Program-made: the position numbers and the translations under genes
In this document: positions 28,509-39,732 of the stretch, in pieces
How the letters are laid out: each line of letters starts with the position of its first letter
Position numbering within the stretch: position 1 is the first letter of the stretch
DNA from: Collimonas arenae
Lineage (GTDB): Bacteria; Pseudomonadota; Gammaproteobacteria; Burkholderiales; Burkholderiaceae_D
Reading direction: 5' to 3'
Assembly: GCF_000786695.1 (NCBI RefSeq)
Contig: NZ_CP009962.1
Span: 5,146,001 to 5,210,000, forward strand
Length of the DNA stretch: 64,000 nt
Notes under the pieces: model-generated
Told to the model about the DNA's origin: nothing
Database searches by the model: none
The model's input: only the letters and a program-made list of their open reading frames with translations

Positions 28509-29966
28509 TTGGCGTGGCCTTTGGCGCTGCTGTTGGCGACAGCGCTGGGCTTGGCCCTGCCTGCGGCGACCAACGCTGCACCTGCCAAAATCACTGAACG
28601 CAGCAAGCAAAAACAGGCGGCGGAAGCACAGCGCGCCGACTTGCGGCAAAAACTTGATAATCTCAAGCGTGACATCAGCCAGACCGAAACCCAGAAAGAC
28701 GATGCCAGCGATGCGCTGGCCGATTCTGAAGAAGCGGTTTCCAAGGCGACCCGCTCCTTGCGCGATCTCGGCGCCGAGCAAAACCAGACTGAAGCCAAAC
28801 TGGCCAAACTGGCCAAACAGCACGATGAACTCAGCAAGACCGTCACAAAGCAGCAAACCCAGCTAGCCAATCTGCTGCGCCAGCAATATGTCGCCGGCAA
28901 TGAAGACCGCATCAAACTGCTGTTGTCGGGCGACAATCCGAACCGCATCAATCGCGACCTGCAATACATGGGCTACGTCTCGCAGGCGCAGGCCAAGCTG
29001 CTGGAATCGCTTCGCGCCAACCTGGCCGCGGTGGAAGCCAACCAGACTGAAGCCCAGAACGCCAAGGACGACCTCGACGAAATCGCCCAGGAACAGCGCG
29101 ACCAGAAGAAGCTGCTGGATCAGGAAAAAGCCAAACGGGCGGCATTGCTGAGCCAGCTTTCCAGCAAACTGAGCAGCCAGCGCAAGGAAGTCGGCAATAT
29201 CGAGCGCGACGACCAGCGCCTGTCGGGCCTGGTGGATAAATTGGCGCAACTGATCGAAGCGCAAAAACAAGCGGAAGCTGCGGCGCGCGAAAAACTACGC
29301 CAGCAGCAACTGGCCCAGGCTAAAGCCAAGGCCGAAGCACAAGCCCAGGCGGCACGCGAGCGCCAGCGCCTGCTTGAACAGCAGCGCGCAGCCCGGGCTA
29401 ACAAGCCGCCCGCCGGCGATACTACGGTCAAACCCAAGCCAGTCAATCCGGATGCGATCGACGATGACCAGCCGCCGGCCGTTGCCGTGACACCGCCGGC
29501 TCCTGCAACGCCGGTGGCGCGCAACGAGCTGACGCCGGAAGCCGACGTCAAAGATGTTTCCTACGGCAAACCGTTTGAATCCTTGCGCGGCCAGCTACGG
29601 CTGCCGGTACGCGGCGACGTCATGGCGCGCTTTGGCAGCAAGCGCGGCGACGGCCCGAGCTGGAAGGGATTGTTCATCCGTACCCCGGAAGGCGCCGAGG
29701 TCAAGGCGGTCGCCGCCGGCCGCGTGGTGTTTGCAGACTGGCTGCGCGGCTTCGGCAATCTGATCATTGTCGACCACGGCAACCAGTACATGACTATTTA
29801 CGGTAATAATCAGGCATTATTGAAGCGCCCCGGCGATACGGTAAAAGCTGGCGACGTGATTGCCAATGCCGGCAACAGCGGCGGTAATGAACAATCGGGT
29901 TTATACTTCGAAATTCGGCATCAAGGCCGTGCGTTCGACCCACTCGGGTGGGTAACTACTAGGTGA
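28509..29966 (+). CDS. EnvC/NlpD-type murein hydrolase activator, M23 domain
   Basis: Periplasmic septal factor that would activate amidases during daughter-cell separation. It has a signal peptide core (ALLLATALGLALPAATNA), a long coiled coil (about 25-270, with many QKQAAEAQRADLRQ-type repeats), a Pro-rich linker, and a C-terminal LytM/M23 domain (about 360-485; IIVDHGNQYMTIYG ... FEIRHQG). The HxxxD zinc ligand pattern of active M23 enzymes is incomplete, as in EnvC. The earliest conventional start is TTG, and basic residues expected before the signal helix are encoded upstream of it, so the true start is uncertain. Confidence 0.88.
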   Translation: MAWPLALLLATALGLALPAATNAAPAKITERSKQKQAAEAQRADLRQKLDNLKRDISQTETQKDDASDALADSEEAVSKATRSLRDLGAEQNQTEAKLAKLAKQHDELSKTVTKQQTQLANLLRQQYVAGNEDRIKLLLSGDNPNRINRDLQYMGYVSQAQAKLLESLRANLAAVEANQTEAQNAKDDLDEIAQEQRDQKKLLDQEKAKRAALLSQLSSKLSSQRKEVGNIERDDQRLSGLVDKLAQLIEAQKQAEAAAREKLRQQQLAQAKAKAEAQAQAARERQRLLEQQRAARANKPPAGDTTVKPKPVNPDAIDDDQPPAVAVTPPAPATPVARNELTPEADVKDVSYGKPFESLRGQLRLPVRGDVMARFGSKRGDGPSWKGLFIRTPEGAEVKAVAAGRVVFADWLRGFGNLIIVDHGNQYMTIYGNNQALLKRPGDTVKAGDVIANAGNSGGNEQSGLYFEIRHQGRAFDPLGWVTTR

Positions 29967-29969
29967 AAC

Positions 29970-31505
29970 ATGGGCAGTAAGCTTAAAAATATCGGTCTAA
30001 TCAGTTTAGGCGTCATTGCCGGCATCGGCGCCTCTATCCAGTTCGACGCTATTGCGCAGAAGAGTGCTGCTGCGCCATTGCCGCTGGAAGAGTTGCGCCA
30101 GCTGGCCGATGTGTTCGGACTGATCAAGTCGGATTACGTAGAGCCGGCTGATGATAAAAAGCTACTGACCGAAGCCATTTCCGGCATGGTCGCTTCGCTC
30201 GATCCGCACTCGGCCTACCTGGACAAGAAAGCTTACAAGGAATTACGCGAGAGCACGCAAGGCACGTTTGTCGGTCTCGGCATCGAAGTCGGCATGGAAG
30301 ACGGCTACATCAAGATCATCTCGCCAATCGAGGATTCGCCCGCCTACCGCGCCGGCATCAAGGCTGGCGACCTGGTCACCCGCCTCGACTCTACCCCGGT
30401 CAAGGGCATGACCCTGGAGCAGGCAGTCAAGCGCATGCGCGGCGAGCCGAACACCAAGATCACCCTGACTATTTCACGCAAGGGTGAAGACAAGCCCCTG
30501 ATCATCCCTATCACGCGCCAGGAAATTCGCGTTCAGAGCGTGAAATCGAAAGTGGTTGAACCGGGTTACGCATGGCTGCGCATCACCCAGTTCCAGGAAC
30601 CGACAGTCGACGACATGGCCAAGAAAGTCACCGCCATCTACGCACAAGAACCGAACCTGAAAGGCCTGGTGCTGGATCTGCGTAACGATCCGGGCGGCGT
30701 GCTGCCAGGCGCGATCGGCGTGTCCGCCGCCTTCCTGCCTAAGGATTCGGTGGTAGTGACAACCAATGGCCAGTTGCCAAGCTCCAAGGCCTCGTTCTAC
30801 GCCAAGCGCGAATATTATGCCAATCCGGGCAACGACCCGCTGGCGCGCCTGCCGGAAGCCTTGAAAAAAGTACCGATGGTGGTGCTGGTCAATACCGGTT
30901 CCGCGTCCGCTTCGGAAATCGTCGCCGGGGCCTTGCAAGACTACAAGCGCGCCACCATTATGGGCACACAGACTTTCGGCAAAGGCTCGGTGCAATCCGT
31001 CATCGCTCTGCCGCCTGACCGCACGACTGCGGTCAAGCTGACCACGGCGCGCTACTACACGCCGAACGGCCGCTCGATCCAGGCCCGGGGCATCGTGCCT
31101 GACGTCATGGTGGACGAGTATGCTGACGGCGACGGTTTGAACGGCCTGCGTCTGCGTGAAGCCGACCTGACCAAGCATCTGAGCAACGACACTGACAAGG
31201 GTCCTGAAGTCACCGCACCAAAAGTCGATGAACTGGAAGAAGCGCAACGGATTGCCGCCGCCGAGAAGAAACGCAAACCGTTGGAATACGGTAGCAAGGA
31301 TGATTTTCAGCTGGCGCAAGCGATCAATCAGTTGAAGGGATTGCCGGTGCAGGTGTCCAAGGTCAAGCCGGAAATTCGCTCGGAAACCGACAAGGACGAC
31401 ACCACCTCGAAAGATGACAAAGCAGATCCGGCCGCTGGCGCAGTCATCAAGAAAAACTTGAAGACCGAAGAGAAAAAAGACGACAAGAAGAGCGATAAAG
31501 AATAA
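29970..31505 (+). CDS. ctpA: Carboxy-terminal processing protease, S41 family
   Basis: Periplasmic serine protease of the CtpA/Prc type. An N-terminal signal anchor (IGLISLGVIAGIGASI) precedes a PDZ domain (about 97-170). The catalytic core carries GSASASE (311-316) with the nucleophilic Ser and Lys338 in TFGKGSVQS. The last ~45 residues are very Lys/Asp/Glu-rich. It starts 3 bases after the EnvC-like gene, so they are translated together. In other bacteria CtpA and EnvC/LytM proteins act together in controlling cell-wall hydrolases. A terminator follows. Confidence 0.94.
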   Translation: MGSKLKNIGLISLGVIAGIGASIQFDAIAQKSAAAPLPLEELRQLADVFGLIKSDYVEPADDKKLLTEAISGMVASLDPHSAYLDKKAYKELRESTQGTFVGLGIEVGMEDGYIKIISPIEDSPAYRAGIKAGDLVTRLDSTPVKGMTLEQAVKRMRGEPNTKITLTISRKGEDKPLIIPITRQEIRVQSVKSKVVEPGYAWLRITQFQEPTVDDMAKKVTAIYAQEPNLKGLVLDLRNDPGGVLPGAIGVSAAFLPKDSVVVTTNGQLPSSKASFYAKREYYANPGNDPLARLPEALKKVPMVVLVNTGSASASEIVAGALQDYKRATIMGTQTFGKGSVQSVIALPPDRTTAVKLTTARYYTPNGRSIQARGIVPDVMVDEYADGDGLNGLRLREADLTKHLSNDTDKGPEVTAPKVDELEEAQRIAAAEKKRKPLEYGSKDDFQLAQAINQLKGLPVQVSKVKPEIRSETDKDDTTSKDDKADPAAGAVIKKNLKTEEKKDDKKSDKE

Positions 31506-31526
31506 TCGCTTTTCACGCTAAACTAG

Positions 31527-31550
31527 GGCCGCAGCGATGCGGCCTTTTTT
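31527..31550 (+). terminator. Rho-independent terminator after ctpA
   Basis: A stem GGCCGCA / TGCGGCC with a GCGA tetraloop is followed by six T. Confidence 0.93.
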
Positions 31551-31606
31551 ATGGCTATGTCCCTTGCTTGATCGCCTGGCACACATTTACTTTTTGACAG
31601 TTTCTT

Positions 31607-32365
31607 ATGAACGACCAGCAATTACTCCGCTATTCGCGCCACATCCTGCTGGATGATATCGACATAGCCGGCCAGGAAAAATTCCTGGCAGCGCATGCCC
31701 TCATCATCGGCGCAGGCGGCCTTGGCTCACCGGTGGCGATGTACCTGGCATCGGCCGGCGTCGGCCGCATCACGCTGGTCGATAACGACACGGTCGACCT
31801 GACCAACCTGCAACGGCAGATCCTGCATACCAGCGAACGGATCGGCCAGGCCAAAGTCAGCTCGGGTAAAGCCGCCATGGCGCAAATCAACCCGGAGATC
31901 GAGATCATCGCCCTGTCCGAGCGCGCGGACCAGGCGCGTCTGCATGCATTGGTCGCCGACGCCGACGTTGTCGTCGACTGCAGCGATAATTTCTCCACGC
32001 GGCAAGCGATCAACCGCACCTGCGTTGCGCTCAACGTGCCGTTGGTGTCCGGCGCCGCCATACAGTTTGACGGCCAGATCAGCGTCTTCGATGCGCGCGA
32101 TGAAAAATCGCCATGCTATGCCTGCCTGTTTCCGCCGGACCGCGAGTTTGAAGAAATCGCCTGTTCCACTATGGGCGTATTTGCGCCGCTGGTCGGCATC
32201 ATCGGCAGCATGCAGGCGGCGGAAGCGCTCAAGCTGATCGCCGGCATCGGCACTTCCCTGTCAGGATTTCTCCTGATGCTGGATGCCCGCAGCATGGAAT
32301 GGACACGCATCGGCGTCACCCGCGATGCCGCCTGCCCGGTCTGCGGACAGCGGCACCGCCCCTGA
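31607..32365 (+). CDS. moeB: MoeB/ThiF/HesA family adenylyltransferase
   Basis: E1-like enzyme that adenylates the C-terminal Gly of a sulfur carrier such as MoaD or ThiS. The ATP-binding loop GAGGLGSPVAMYLASAGVG, the NLQRQILH segment with the Arg finger, the DCSDNFSTR motif, and zinc-binding Cys pairs CYAC and CPVC are visible. Length 252 is that of MoeB without a rhodanese domain. No moa or thi genes are adjacent, so MoeB versus ThiF cannot be fully settled. Confidence 0.88.
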   Translation: MNDQQLLRYSRHILLDDIDIAGQEKFLAAHALIIGAGGLGSPVAMYLASAGVGRITLVDNDTVDLTNLQRQILHTSERIGQAKVSSGKAAMAQINPEIEIIALSERADQARLHALVADADVVVDCSDNFSTRQAINRTCVALNVPLVSGAAIQFDGQISVFDARDEKSPCYACLFPPDREFEEIACSTMGVFAPLVGIIGSMQAAEALKLIAGIGTSLSGFLLMLDARSMEWTRIGVTRDAACPVCGQRHRP

Positions 32366-32366
32366 A

Positions 32367-32966
<600 letters not shown>

Positions 32967-33017
32967 TTATTCAACACGACAAACGCCAACGCCGATGCAA
33001 ATGGCAACAGCCCTGCC

Positions 33018-33031
33018 GTCGCCTAGGCGAC
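33018..33031. other. Perfect palindrome between riboswitch and ribH
   Basis: GTCGCCTAGGCGAC is a perfect 14-base palindrome lying after the aptamer in the transcript. It may belong to the expression platform; there is no T-run, so it is not a simple terminator. Confidence 0.45.
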
Positions 33032-33074
33032 ACACAGCATGACTCTATCGGTTCAGATAAACACGGTACAACCT

Positions 33075-33224
33075 GTTCTCTCTTTATCCGGACTATACCG
33101 TCGGCCCCGGAATCACACCGGGTCTGCTGACCTTGCTGCAAGAAATCGCAACAAGCGCTCGCGGGCTATGCGCATTGCACGCAATTACCGCCGGTGGGGA
33201 ATCGCACCCCGCCCTGAGAACGTC
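33075..33224 (-). ncRNA. FMN riboswitch (RFN element)
   Basis: Read on the minus strand, the conserved RFN pieces appear in order: CAGGGCGGGGTG, ATTCCCCACCGGCGGT, AGCCCGCGAGC, CCGGTGTGATTCCGGGGCC, GACGGTATAGTCCGGAT and AAAGAGAGAAC. It senses FMN and should lower ribH expression when flavin is plentiful. About 170 bases follow before the ribH start, enough for an expression platform. Confidence 0.97.
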
Positions 33225-33326
33225 TCGGCGCGCCATATTGATTAGCGCACCGAGCGGAGAATTTATCACATAAATTGCGGCGCTGCACAAGCACGCCAGG
33301 TCTGGCAACCGCCGTGTCAGCCGGCC

Positions 33327-34085
33327 TCAGCCGGTTTTCCTGGCGAGTCCGAGATAGGTATCGATCACCTTTGGATCATGCGCCAACTCTGCGGCAGGAC
33401 CTTGCAAGACCATATCTCCGGTTTCCAGCACATAGGCGTAATCGGCAGCCTGCAAAGCCGCGCGAGCGTTTTGCTCGACCAGCAGGATTGCCACGCCGGT
33501 CTGCTTCAAACGCACGATGATGTGGAAAATCTCTTTGACGATCAGCGGTGCCAGACCGAGGCTGGGCTCGTCCAGCATGAGTAATTGCGGCTTCGCCATC
33601 AAGGCCCGCCCTACTGCCAGCATCTGCCGTTCGCCGCCGGACAAACTGCCGGCCAGCTGCTTGCGCCGCTCCTGCAAGCGAGGAAACAGGTCGAACACCA
33701 CCGCCATCTGATCGGCATAGCCGCTCTCGCCTTCCTTGTAGCGCCGATAGCTGCCGAGCAGCAGATTGTCTTGCACCGTCATGCTGGCAAACAGTTCGCG
33801 CTTTTCCGGCACCAGGCACATGCCGCGCGCGACCCGGGTTTCGATCGCCACGCCATCGGTATTTTGCCCCAGCAGACGCACTTTGCCGCGCATGCTGCCG
33901 TTATTCGGCATGGCGCCGGCAATCGCATTAAGCATGGTCGACTTACCGGCGCCATTGGGGCCGATCACTGTCACAATCTGGCCCGCACCGACTTGCAAAC
34001 CGGCGCCATGCAAGGCTTCGACCTTGCCGTAGGCAACGTGCAGATCGCTTACTTCCAATACGGGATTGGCAAGAGCATTATTCAT
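33327..34085 (-). CDS. livF: Branched-chain amino acid type ABC transporter ATPase (LivF)
   Basis: One of the two ATPases of a LIV-type importer. Walker A is GPNGAGKST, the signature is LSGGERQML, and Walker B is [13 protein letters not shown]. The start at 34085 matches the family; the frame stays open upstream over livG. It overlaps the previous gene by 8 bases. Length is 252. Confidence 0.94.
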   Translation of the reverse strand: MNNALANPVLEVSDLHVAYGKVEALHGAGLQVGAGQIVTVIGPNGAGKSTMLNAIAGAMPNNGSMRGKVRLLGQNTDGVAIETRVARGMCLVPEKRELFASMTVQDNLLLGSYRRYKEGESGYADQMAVVFDLFPRLQERRKQLAGSLSGGERQMLAVGRALMAKPQLLMLDEPSLGLAPLIVKEIFHIIVRLKQTGVAILLVEQNARAALQAADYAYVLETGDMVLQGPAAELAHDPKVIDTYLGLARKTG

Positions 34086-35880
34086 CGATGCCTCCCAGAT
34101 AAGCTTCCAACACCGCCAGATCCTGCTGGATTGCGGCCGGCAAGCCTTCTGCAATCTTGCTGCCGAATTCCATGACCACCAAATGATCGGTCAGGTTCAT
34201 GACGAAATCCATATCGTGCTCTACCAGCAAGATGCTCATCCCCTCGGCTTTCAGCTTGCGCAGCAATACCGCCAGCGCCTGCTTTTCCTGGTAACGCAAT
34301 CCAGCCGCCGGTTCATCCAGCAACAACAAGGTGGGATCGCAGCACAAGGCGCGGGCGATTTCGAGGATCCGTTGCTGGCCCAGCGCCAGGCTACCAGCTT
34401 CTTCGTACAGCAAATGGCCAAGACCGACACGCTCCAGCTGCTTCCTGGCCTCGAACAGTAACGCCTTTTCTTCCGCACGATTGAGACGCAACAAGCTGGC
34501 CGCAATGCCACTGACATCGTTGTGGCTGCCACGTAGGTGTGCGCCAATGGCAACGTTCTCAAGCACCGACATGCTGCTCATCAGGCGCACATGTTGGAAG
34601 GTGCGAGCGATTCCGCGTGCAACGATCCGGCGCGACGGCAAGCCAGAGATCTGCTGCAATTCCTGCTGTGCACGAAACCTGATCGCACCACTGGTCAATG
34701 GCAGAACCCCGGTCACCAGATTGAACATGGTCGATTTGCCGGCGCCGTTGGGGCCAATCAGGCCGACGATTTGTCCTGCCTCGACGCTAAAGCTCATGTC
34801 ATTGACCGCAACCAGGCCGCCAAATTTCTTGCGTGCGCGATCTATCTCCAGCACCACCGCCGCATCTGCATGCTTGCTTCTCGCCGGTAACGCCGTCGCG
34901 GATTCCGGCGCCCTTACTGTCGGCTTGGCAGGCGCCAGTTTGCGCAGATACGGCCACAATCCATCGCGTGCGCGTTGCAGCAGCAAGACCATGAGAATAC
35001 CGAAGACGATGGTTTCGAAGTTACCGCTGGCCCCCAGCAGTTTCGGCAGCCACGATTGCAGCTGGTCTTTCAGTACAGTCAGCAGCGCCGATCCCAGGAT
35101 CGCACCCCATACATAACCGGCGCCGCCAACCACCGCCATGAACAGGTATTCGATACCGGCATTCAGGCCGAACGGCGTCGGACTTATCGAGCGTTGCAGA
35201 TGCGCATAGAGCCAGCCAGAAACGCTGGCCATCAAAGCCGCCAACACGAAGATCAGCACCTTGATCCAGGCCGTGTTGACGCCCATCGCTTCCGCCATCA
35301 CGCCGCCGCCGTTTAGCGCGCGAATGGCGCGGCCGGGACGCGAATTCAACAGATTTTGCAGGCCGGCCAGCGCGATCAGCAAGATTACCCAGATCAGATA
35401 AAACATCTTGCGGCCGCTATCGAGCTCGATGCCCAGCAGATTGATGGCGGGAATGCCGTTCAAGCCGTCGTACTTGCCGAGAAACTCTAGGTTACCGAAC
35501 AGGAAGTAAAGCGACAAAGCCCAGGCAATTGTCCCGAGCGGCAGGAAATGTCCTGACAGCCGCATGGTAATGCCGCCTATCGCCAATGCCGCTACGGTCG
35601 TCACGCCCAAGCCAGCCAGCAGACCGATCCATGGCGACAGGCCGAATTGCGTGCTCAGGTAAGCTGTGGAATACGCGCCAAGGCCGACAAAGGCAGCCTG
35701 GCCGAACGAAGTCAGCCCGCCAACTCCTGTCAGCAGCACCAACCCCAGCGCCACGATCGCATACAGGCCGATGTAGTTGGCCAGCGTGATCCAGAATTCC
35801 GGCGTCGGCAAAATCGGCAATAAACCCAGGATGGCGATAAAAGCGATCAGCGGTAGAAACCGCACAGAGAGATGACGCAT
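34078..35880 (-). CDS. Fused LivM permease and LivG ATPase
   Basis: A single 600-residue protein. The N-terminal part (about 1-310) is a LivM permease with about nine membrane helices and the [19 protein letters not shown] motif. After a polar linker (about 310-340), the rest is a LivG ATPase with [24 protein letters not shown] as the signature region and [11 protein letters not shown]. Fusions of this kind occur in Burkholderiales. The ATG overlaps the livH stop (TGATG). Confidence 0.92.
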   Translation of the reverse strand: MRHLSVRFLPLIAFIAILGLLPILPTPEFWITLANYIGLYAIVALGLVLLTGVGGLTSFGQAAFVGLGAYSTAYLSTQFGLSPWIGLLAGLGVTTVAALAIGGITMRLSGHFLPLGTIAWALSLYFLFGNLEFLGKYDGLNGIPAINLLGIELDSGRKMFYLIWVILLIALAGLQNLLNSRPGRAIRALNGGGVMAEAMGVNTAWIKVLIFVLAALMASVSGWLYAHLQRSISPTPFGLNAGIEYLFMAVVGGAGYVWGAILGSALLTVLKDQLQSWLPKLLGASGNFETIVFGILMVLLLQRARDGLWPYLRKLAPAKPTVRAPESATALPARSKHADAAVVLEIDRARKKFGGLVAVNDMSFSVEAGQIVGLIGPNGAGKSTMFNLVTGVLPLTSGAIRFRAQQELQQISGLPSRRIVARGIARTFQHVRLMSSMSVLENVAIGAHLRGSHNDVSGIAASLLRLNRAEEKALLFEARKQLERVGLGHLLYEEAGSLALGQQRILEIARALCCDPTLLLLDEPAAGLRYQEKQALAVLLRKLKAEGMSILLVEHDMDFVMNLTDHLVVMEFGSKIAEGLPAAIQQDLAVLEAYLGGIDE

Positions 35881-36941
35881 CACTGGTCTCCCTCGTCAAC
35901 CTGCTTGCTGGTCAGCGAACGCCATAGCAGCACCGGAATGATCAGGGTAAATACGATCACTTCCTTGAAGGCGCTGGCCCAGAACGAAGAATACGATTCC
36001 AGCAAACCCACCAGCAAAGCGCCGGCGGCGGCAATCGGATAACTGCCAAGACCGCCGATAATGGCGCCGACAAATCCCTTCAAGCCGATCAGGAAACCGC
36101 TGTCGTAGTAGATGGTAGTCAGCGGCGCAATCAGAATGCCGCACAAGGCGCCCAATGCGGCGGCGAGCGTAAATGCCAGCCGTCCGGCCTGCGTGGTGCC
36201 GATACCGACCAGCTGCGCGCCAAGCCGGTTGACAGCCGTGGCGCGTAAGGCCTTGCCGGACAAAGTACGTTCGAAATAGAGATAGAGCGCCACGATCAGC
36301 AGCAGGGAAACCAGGATGATCACGCAACTCTGGCCGGAAACGGTCAAGCCGCCGATCTCGAAACGGGCGTCGGAAAACGATGTGGTGCGCGAACCTTCAG
36401 CGCCGAACATCAGCAAGCCGATACCCGTCAAGGCGTAGTGCACCGCTACCGAAACAATCAACAAGACCAGGGTGCTGGCCTCCGCCAGCGGCTGGAACGC
36501 CAGCCTATAAACCATCGGCCCCATCGGCACCACGATCGCCAGGGTCAGCAATACCTGCAGCGGCATGGCCAGCGCAGCATGGCCATACACCCGCGCAACG
36601 GCGTAGATCGCCAGCGGCAGCAGCACGAATTTCAGCAAAGCCAGGCCGATGCGGCGGACAACCGTAGCGCGGCTTTCGCCATTACGACCCACAGCCAGCG
36701 CTACCGCTTCCTGGATAAAGCTCAACGCGCCAAGCACCACCAGCAAGGTCGCCGACAAGGGAAATTTGTCGGCCTGGATGGCCGCCAGCGTCAGGGCGCC
36801 GAAAGCCACGAACTCGCCCTGCGGGATAAAGATGACGCGGGTGACTGAAAACACCAGCACCAGCGCCAAGGCCAGCAGCGCATAGACGGCGCCGCTGGTG
36901 ATGCCATCCTGCGCCAGGATAGCGGCGATTGAGAAATCCAT
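35880..36941 (-). CDS. livH: Branched-chain amino acid type ABC permease (LivH)
   Basis: A 353-residue inner-membrane permease, longer than the usual ~300 because of an insert around residues 70-130 ([22 protein letters not shown] and a helix). Conserved LivH segments include [41 protein letters not shown] and [27 protein letters not shown]. It partners with the fused LivM-LivG protein. Confidence 0.92.
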   Translation of the reverse strand: MDFSIAAILAQDGITSGAVYALLALALVLVFSVTRVIFIPQGEFVAFGALTLAAIQADKFPLSATLLVVLGALSFIQEAVALAVGRNGESRATVVRRIGLALLKFVLLPLAIYAVARVYGHAALAMPLQVLLTLAIVVPMGPMVYRLAFQPLAEASTLVLLIVSVAVHYALTGIGLLMFGAEGSRTTSFSDARFEIGGLTVSGQSCVIILVSLLLIVALYLYFERTLSGKALRATAVNRLGAQLVGIGTTQAGRLAFTLAAALGALCGILIAPLTTIYYDSGFLIGLKGFVGAIIGGLGSYPIAAAGALLVGLLESYSSFWASAFKEVIVFTLIIPVLLWRSLTSKQVDEGDQ

Positions 36942-37008
36942 AAATATACCTGTGCTGCGTGATGTTGTCCGGATTGCCGGGGTTACCCAAGTTACCGGGA
37001 TTATCGAA

Positions 37009-38181
37009 TTACTGCGCAGCGCCCAGCAGTTTCCATTTTCCGCTAACGATTTCCACCATCACGCGGGAGCGCTGGTCGAAACCGACGTGATCGGTCGGAC
37101 TCATGTTGACGATGCCTTGCGAGACCGGCAGGTTTTTGATGGCTTCGATGCTGTCGCGCAGCCCGGCGCGGAACTCAGGACTGCCGGGCTTGCCTTTCTT
37201 GAGGGCCGCAGGTGCGGCGGCGCCAAGCAACATGCCTGCATCCCAGGCATGGCCGCCGAAAGTGGAGATGCTGCCGACGCCATAGGCCTTTTCGTAGGCA
37301 CTACGATAAGCCATCGCCGACTTCTTGACCGGATTGCTGTCCGGCAGTTGTTCTGCCACCAGCAAGGGGCCGGCGGGCAGGAAAGTGCCTTCGCAATCCT
37401 TGCCGCAGACGCGCAGGAAATCGTTATTGGCGACGCCGTGGGTCTGATAGATTTTGCCTTTATAGCCACGCTCTTTCAGCGTCTTTTGCGGCAAGGCGGC
37501 CGGTGTGCCGGCGCCGGCGATCAGCACCGCGTCGGGATTGGCGCTAACCATCTTCAACACCTGGCCGGTGACCGACGTGTCGTTACGCGCGAAACGCTCG
37601 TTAGCGACGATCTTGATCTTGCGCAGCTCGGCCAGCTTGGAAAATTCACGATACCAGCCCTCGCCGTAAGCATCCGAGAAGCCGATAAAAGCCACGCTCT
37701 TGACGCCGGCATCCGCCATGTGAGCGATGATTGCAGTCGCCATGTGCGAGTCATTTTGCGGCGTCTTGAAAATCCAGCGGCGCTTGGCGTCGACCGGCTC
37801 GATCAGCGCGGCCGAAGCCGCCATCGAAATCATCGGCGTGCCGGATTCGGCGGCGACGTCGCTCATCGCCAGCGAACCGGGAACTGCGGTCGAACCGATC
37901 AGCAAGTCCACCTTTTCTTCACTGACCAGCTTGCGCACATTCTTGACTGCGGTGGTGCTGTCCGTAGCGTCATCGAGCACAATATACTGCACCTTCTGGC
38001 CGGCGATTTCCTTCGGCAGCAAGGCAAAAGTATTTTTCTCAGGGATACCCAGCGAAGCCGCCGGACCGGTGGCGGACACGCTCACGCCAACCTTGATCTG
38101 TGCGTATGCGCCGCCGCTACTTGCGGCCAGGGTGATTGCCAGTGCTGCGGAAACGGTCGTCCCCAACCATGCTTTTTTCAT
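37009..38181 (-). CDS. Branched-chain amino acid type ABC substrate-binding protein
   Basis: A 390-residue periplasmic binding protein with a signal peptide ending GGAYA. It has the two-lobed Peripla_BP_6 fold: [49 protein letters not shown]. It is the first gene of the transporter operon. The ligand cannot be told; such proteins also carry amides, aromatic acids or urea. Confidence 0.92.
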   Translation of the reverse strand: MKKAWLGTTVSAALAITLAASSGGAYAQIKVGVSVSATGPAASLGIPEKNTFALLPKEIAGQKVQYIVLDDATDSTTAVKNVRKLVSEEKVDLLIGSTAVPGSLAMSDVAAESGTPMISMAASAALIEPVDAKRRWIFKTPQNDSHMATAIIAHMADAGVKSVAFIGFSDAYGEGWYREFSKLAELRKIKIVANERFARNDTSVTGQVLKMVSANPDAVLIAGAGTPAALPQKTLKERGYKGKIYQTHGVANNDFLRVCGKDCEGTFLPAGPLLVAEQLPDSNPVKKSAMAYRSAYEKAYGVGSISTFGGHAWDAGMLLGAAAPAALKKGKPGSPEFRAGLRDSIEAIKNLPVSQGIVNMSPTDHVGFDQRSRVMVEIVSGKWKLLGAAQ

Positions 38182-38269
38182 CTGATCTGCTCCATGTGGT
38201 TATAGCGCTTGGATGCCGCCGTCACAGGCGGCGACAATGGCGCCAAGCCCAGCGATGGTAGCAAAAAAA

Positions 38270-38845
38270 TCAAACCAGCATCAGCGCGACCTGTTGCGCG
38301 GCGTCGGCTCCGGGCTTGTGCTGGAAACGGCTCTTGGCGAAACGCTGCCAGCGGCCCAGCACGAAACTTGCCAGGATATTGGCCCGCATCGCGGTTTCTG
38401 CCTCATTCGCTTCGCCCTGCGCGGCAGCGGTTCGCAGCGCCTGCTTGAGCGCCAGTTCGATACGGTCGACGAACTGGTTCATGCGCAGTTGCAGACGTTC
38501 GTCCTCATTGACCAAGGCATCGCCGATCATGACGCGGGTCATACCCGGATTGCGTTCGGCAAAATTAAGCAGCATCAGCGTAATCGCCTGCGCCTGATGC
38601 AAGCCCTTTTCCTGCTGTTCGGTAATCTGGTTGACCAGGCCGAACACGGTGCTTTCGATAAAGTCGATCAAGCCTTCGAACATTTGCGCCTTGCTGGCGA
38701 AATGCCGGTACAACGCCGCTTCCGACACCTCGATCCGAGCCGCCAGCGCAGCCGTGGTGATTTTTTCGCCCTTTGGTTGTTCCAGCATGACCGCGAGGGT
38801 CTGAAGGATCTGAAGTTTACGCTCGCCTGGTTTAGTAGTAGCCAT
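38270..38845 (-). CDS. slmA: Nucleoid occlusion factor SlmA (TetR family)
   Basis: A 191-residue TetR-type protein. The helix-turn-helix TTAALAARIEVSEAALYRHFASKAQMFEGL and the C-terminal DERLQLRMNQFVDRIELALKQAL match SlmA, which binds DNA sites and disassembles FtsZ near the nucleoid. In other betaproteobacteria it lies next to argB and a HAD nucleotidase, as here (argB absent). Confidence 0.9.
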   Translation of the reverse strand: MATTKPGERKLQILQTLAVMLEQPKGEKITTAALAARIEVSEAALYRHFASKAQMFEGLIDFIESTVFGLVNQITEQQEKGLHQAQAITLMLLNFAERNPGMTRVMIGDALVNEDERLQLRMNQFVDRIELALKQALRTAAAQGEANEAETAMRANILASFVLGRWQRFAKSRFQHKPGADAAQQVALMLV

Positions 38846-38918
38846 GGTTTTTATTTTAGTAATAATGGAGATAATGAAAACTGGAGCAGAACCGGAACGC
38901 CGGCGCTGTAGCGCTGCT

Positions 38919-39647
38919 TCAGCGCAAACGGTGCAGATTCTTGCTCAACTGACGGACGGATTTTACTTTGACATCGACGTAATTGGGGCGCTTTATCGTA
39001 TTTGACTGGTCCTTCAGGTACTGCGTCACCCACGCGGTACGCATCCCGACCCGCTTGGCGGCCTTCAGATTGACGATGGTGTCCTCCACCAGAATGCAGC
39101 GCCGTGCCGGAACCTTCTCGCGCGCCACCAGTTGTCGCAGCATGTGGCGCGACGGCTTGGGGCGCAACTGGCGATGCACATGCATGGCCTCGATCGAAAT
39201 ATGCTTGCCGAAATGACGCTGCAGGCGCAGATGGCGCATCACATCACCAGAATAGTGCAGCGGCGCATTGGTCAGCAAGATCTTGCGCCCCGGCAGCCGC
39301 TTGAGCAAATTGATCAGGCCGCGTTCCGCCCGAATCATGCCCAGCAGGTCGTCGAAACGATGCGCTTCGCGCAAAAAATCTTCGGGCCGTACCTGGTGAT
39401 GTTTTACCATGCCCAGCAAGGTCGCGCCATAGCGCCGCCAGTAATTCTCGCGCGCGGCATTGACGGTAGCGGCGTCGGCATCGATGCCGTCACTGCCGAG
39501 GGTACGCGCCATGAAGGCGTTCATGTTGACGTGAATCGCCGGAAAAATCGCATGCGAGGCATTGTGCAAGGTATTGTCCAGGTCGAACAGCCAAAGCACG
39601 GCGTGTTTGTTCCCCTTTGTATTTTTTCTTCCTGTATCCATTACCAT
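38919..39647 (-). CDS. HAD-superfamily pyrimidine 5'-nucleotidase
   Basis: A HAD phosphatase with the motif I LFDLDNTLHNAS, motif II LLTNAP and motif IV region CILVEDTIVNLKAAKRVGM. This matches the Sdt1/pyrimidine 5'-nucleotidase group, common in betaproteobacteria beside slmA. The nucleophile is the first Asp of DLDNT. The start is unsure: ATGs at 39647 and 39641 give about 240 residues, and the frame is open to 39722, where it nearly reaches the divergent neighbour. Confidence 0.85.
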   Translation of the reverse strand: MVMDTGRKNTKGNKHAVLWLFDLDNTLHNASHAIFPAIHVNMNAFMARTLGSDGIDADAATVNAARENYWRRYGATLLGMVKHHQVRPEDFLREAHRFDDLLGMIRAERGLINLLKRLPGRKILLTNAPLHYSGDVMRHLRLQRHFGKHISIEAMHVHRQLRPKPSRHMLRQLVAREKVPARRCILVEDTIVNLKAAKRVGMRTAWVTQYLKDQSNTIKRPNYVDVKVKSVRQLSKNLHRLR

Positions 39648-39732
39648 GATGTGCGCCGGTGATTTTCCGGAATTTAAAATCGCTGAGTCGTGAAGTCGCT
39701 GAATCGTTGATTCGATAACCAAAGGGGAACAC

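Noticed and set aside
36898..38205. 435-codon plus-strand frame over the ABC binding protein
   Set aside because: A shadow of the minus-strand binding protein gene, whose signal peptide and fold are clear.
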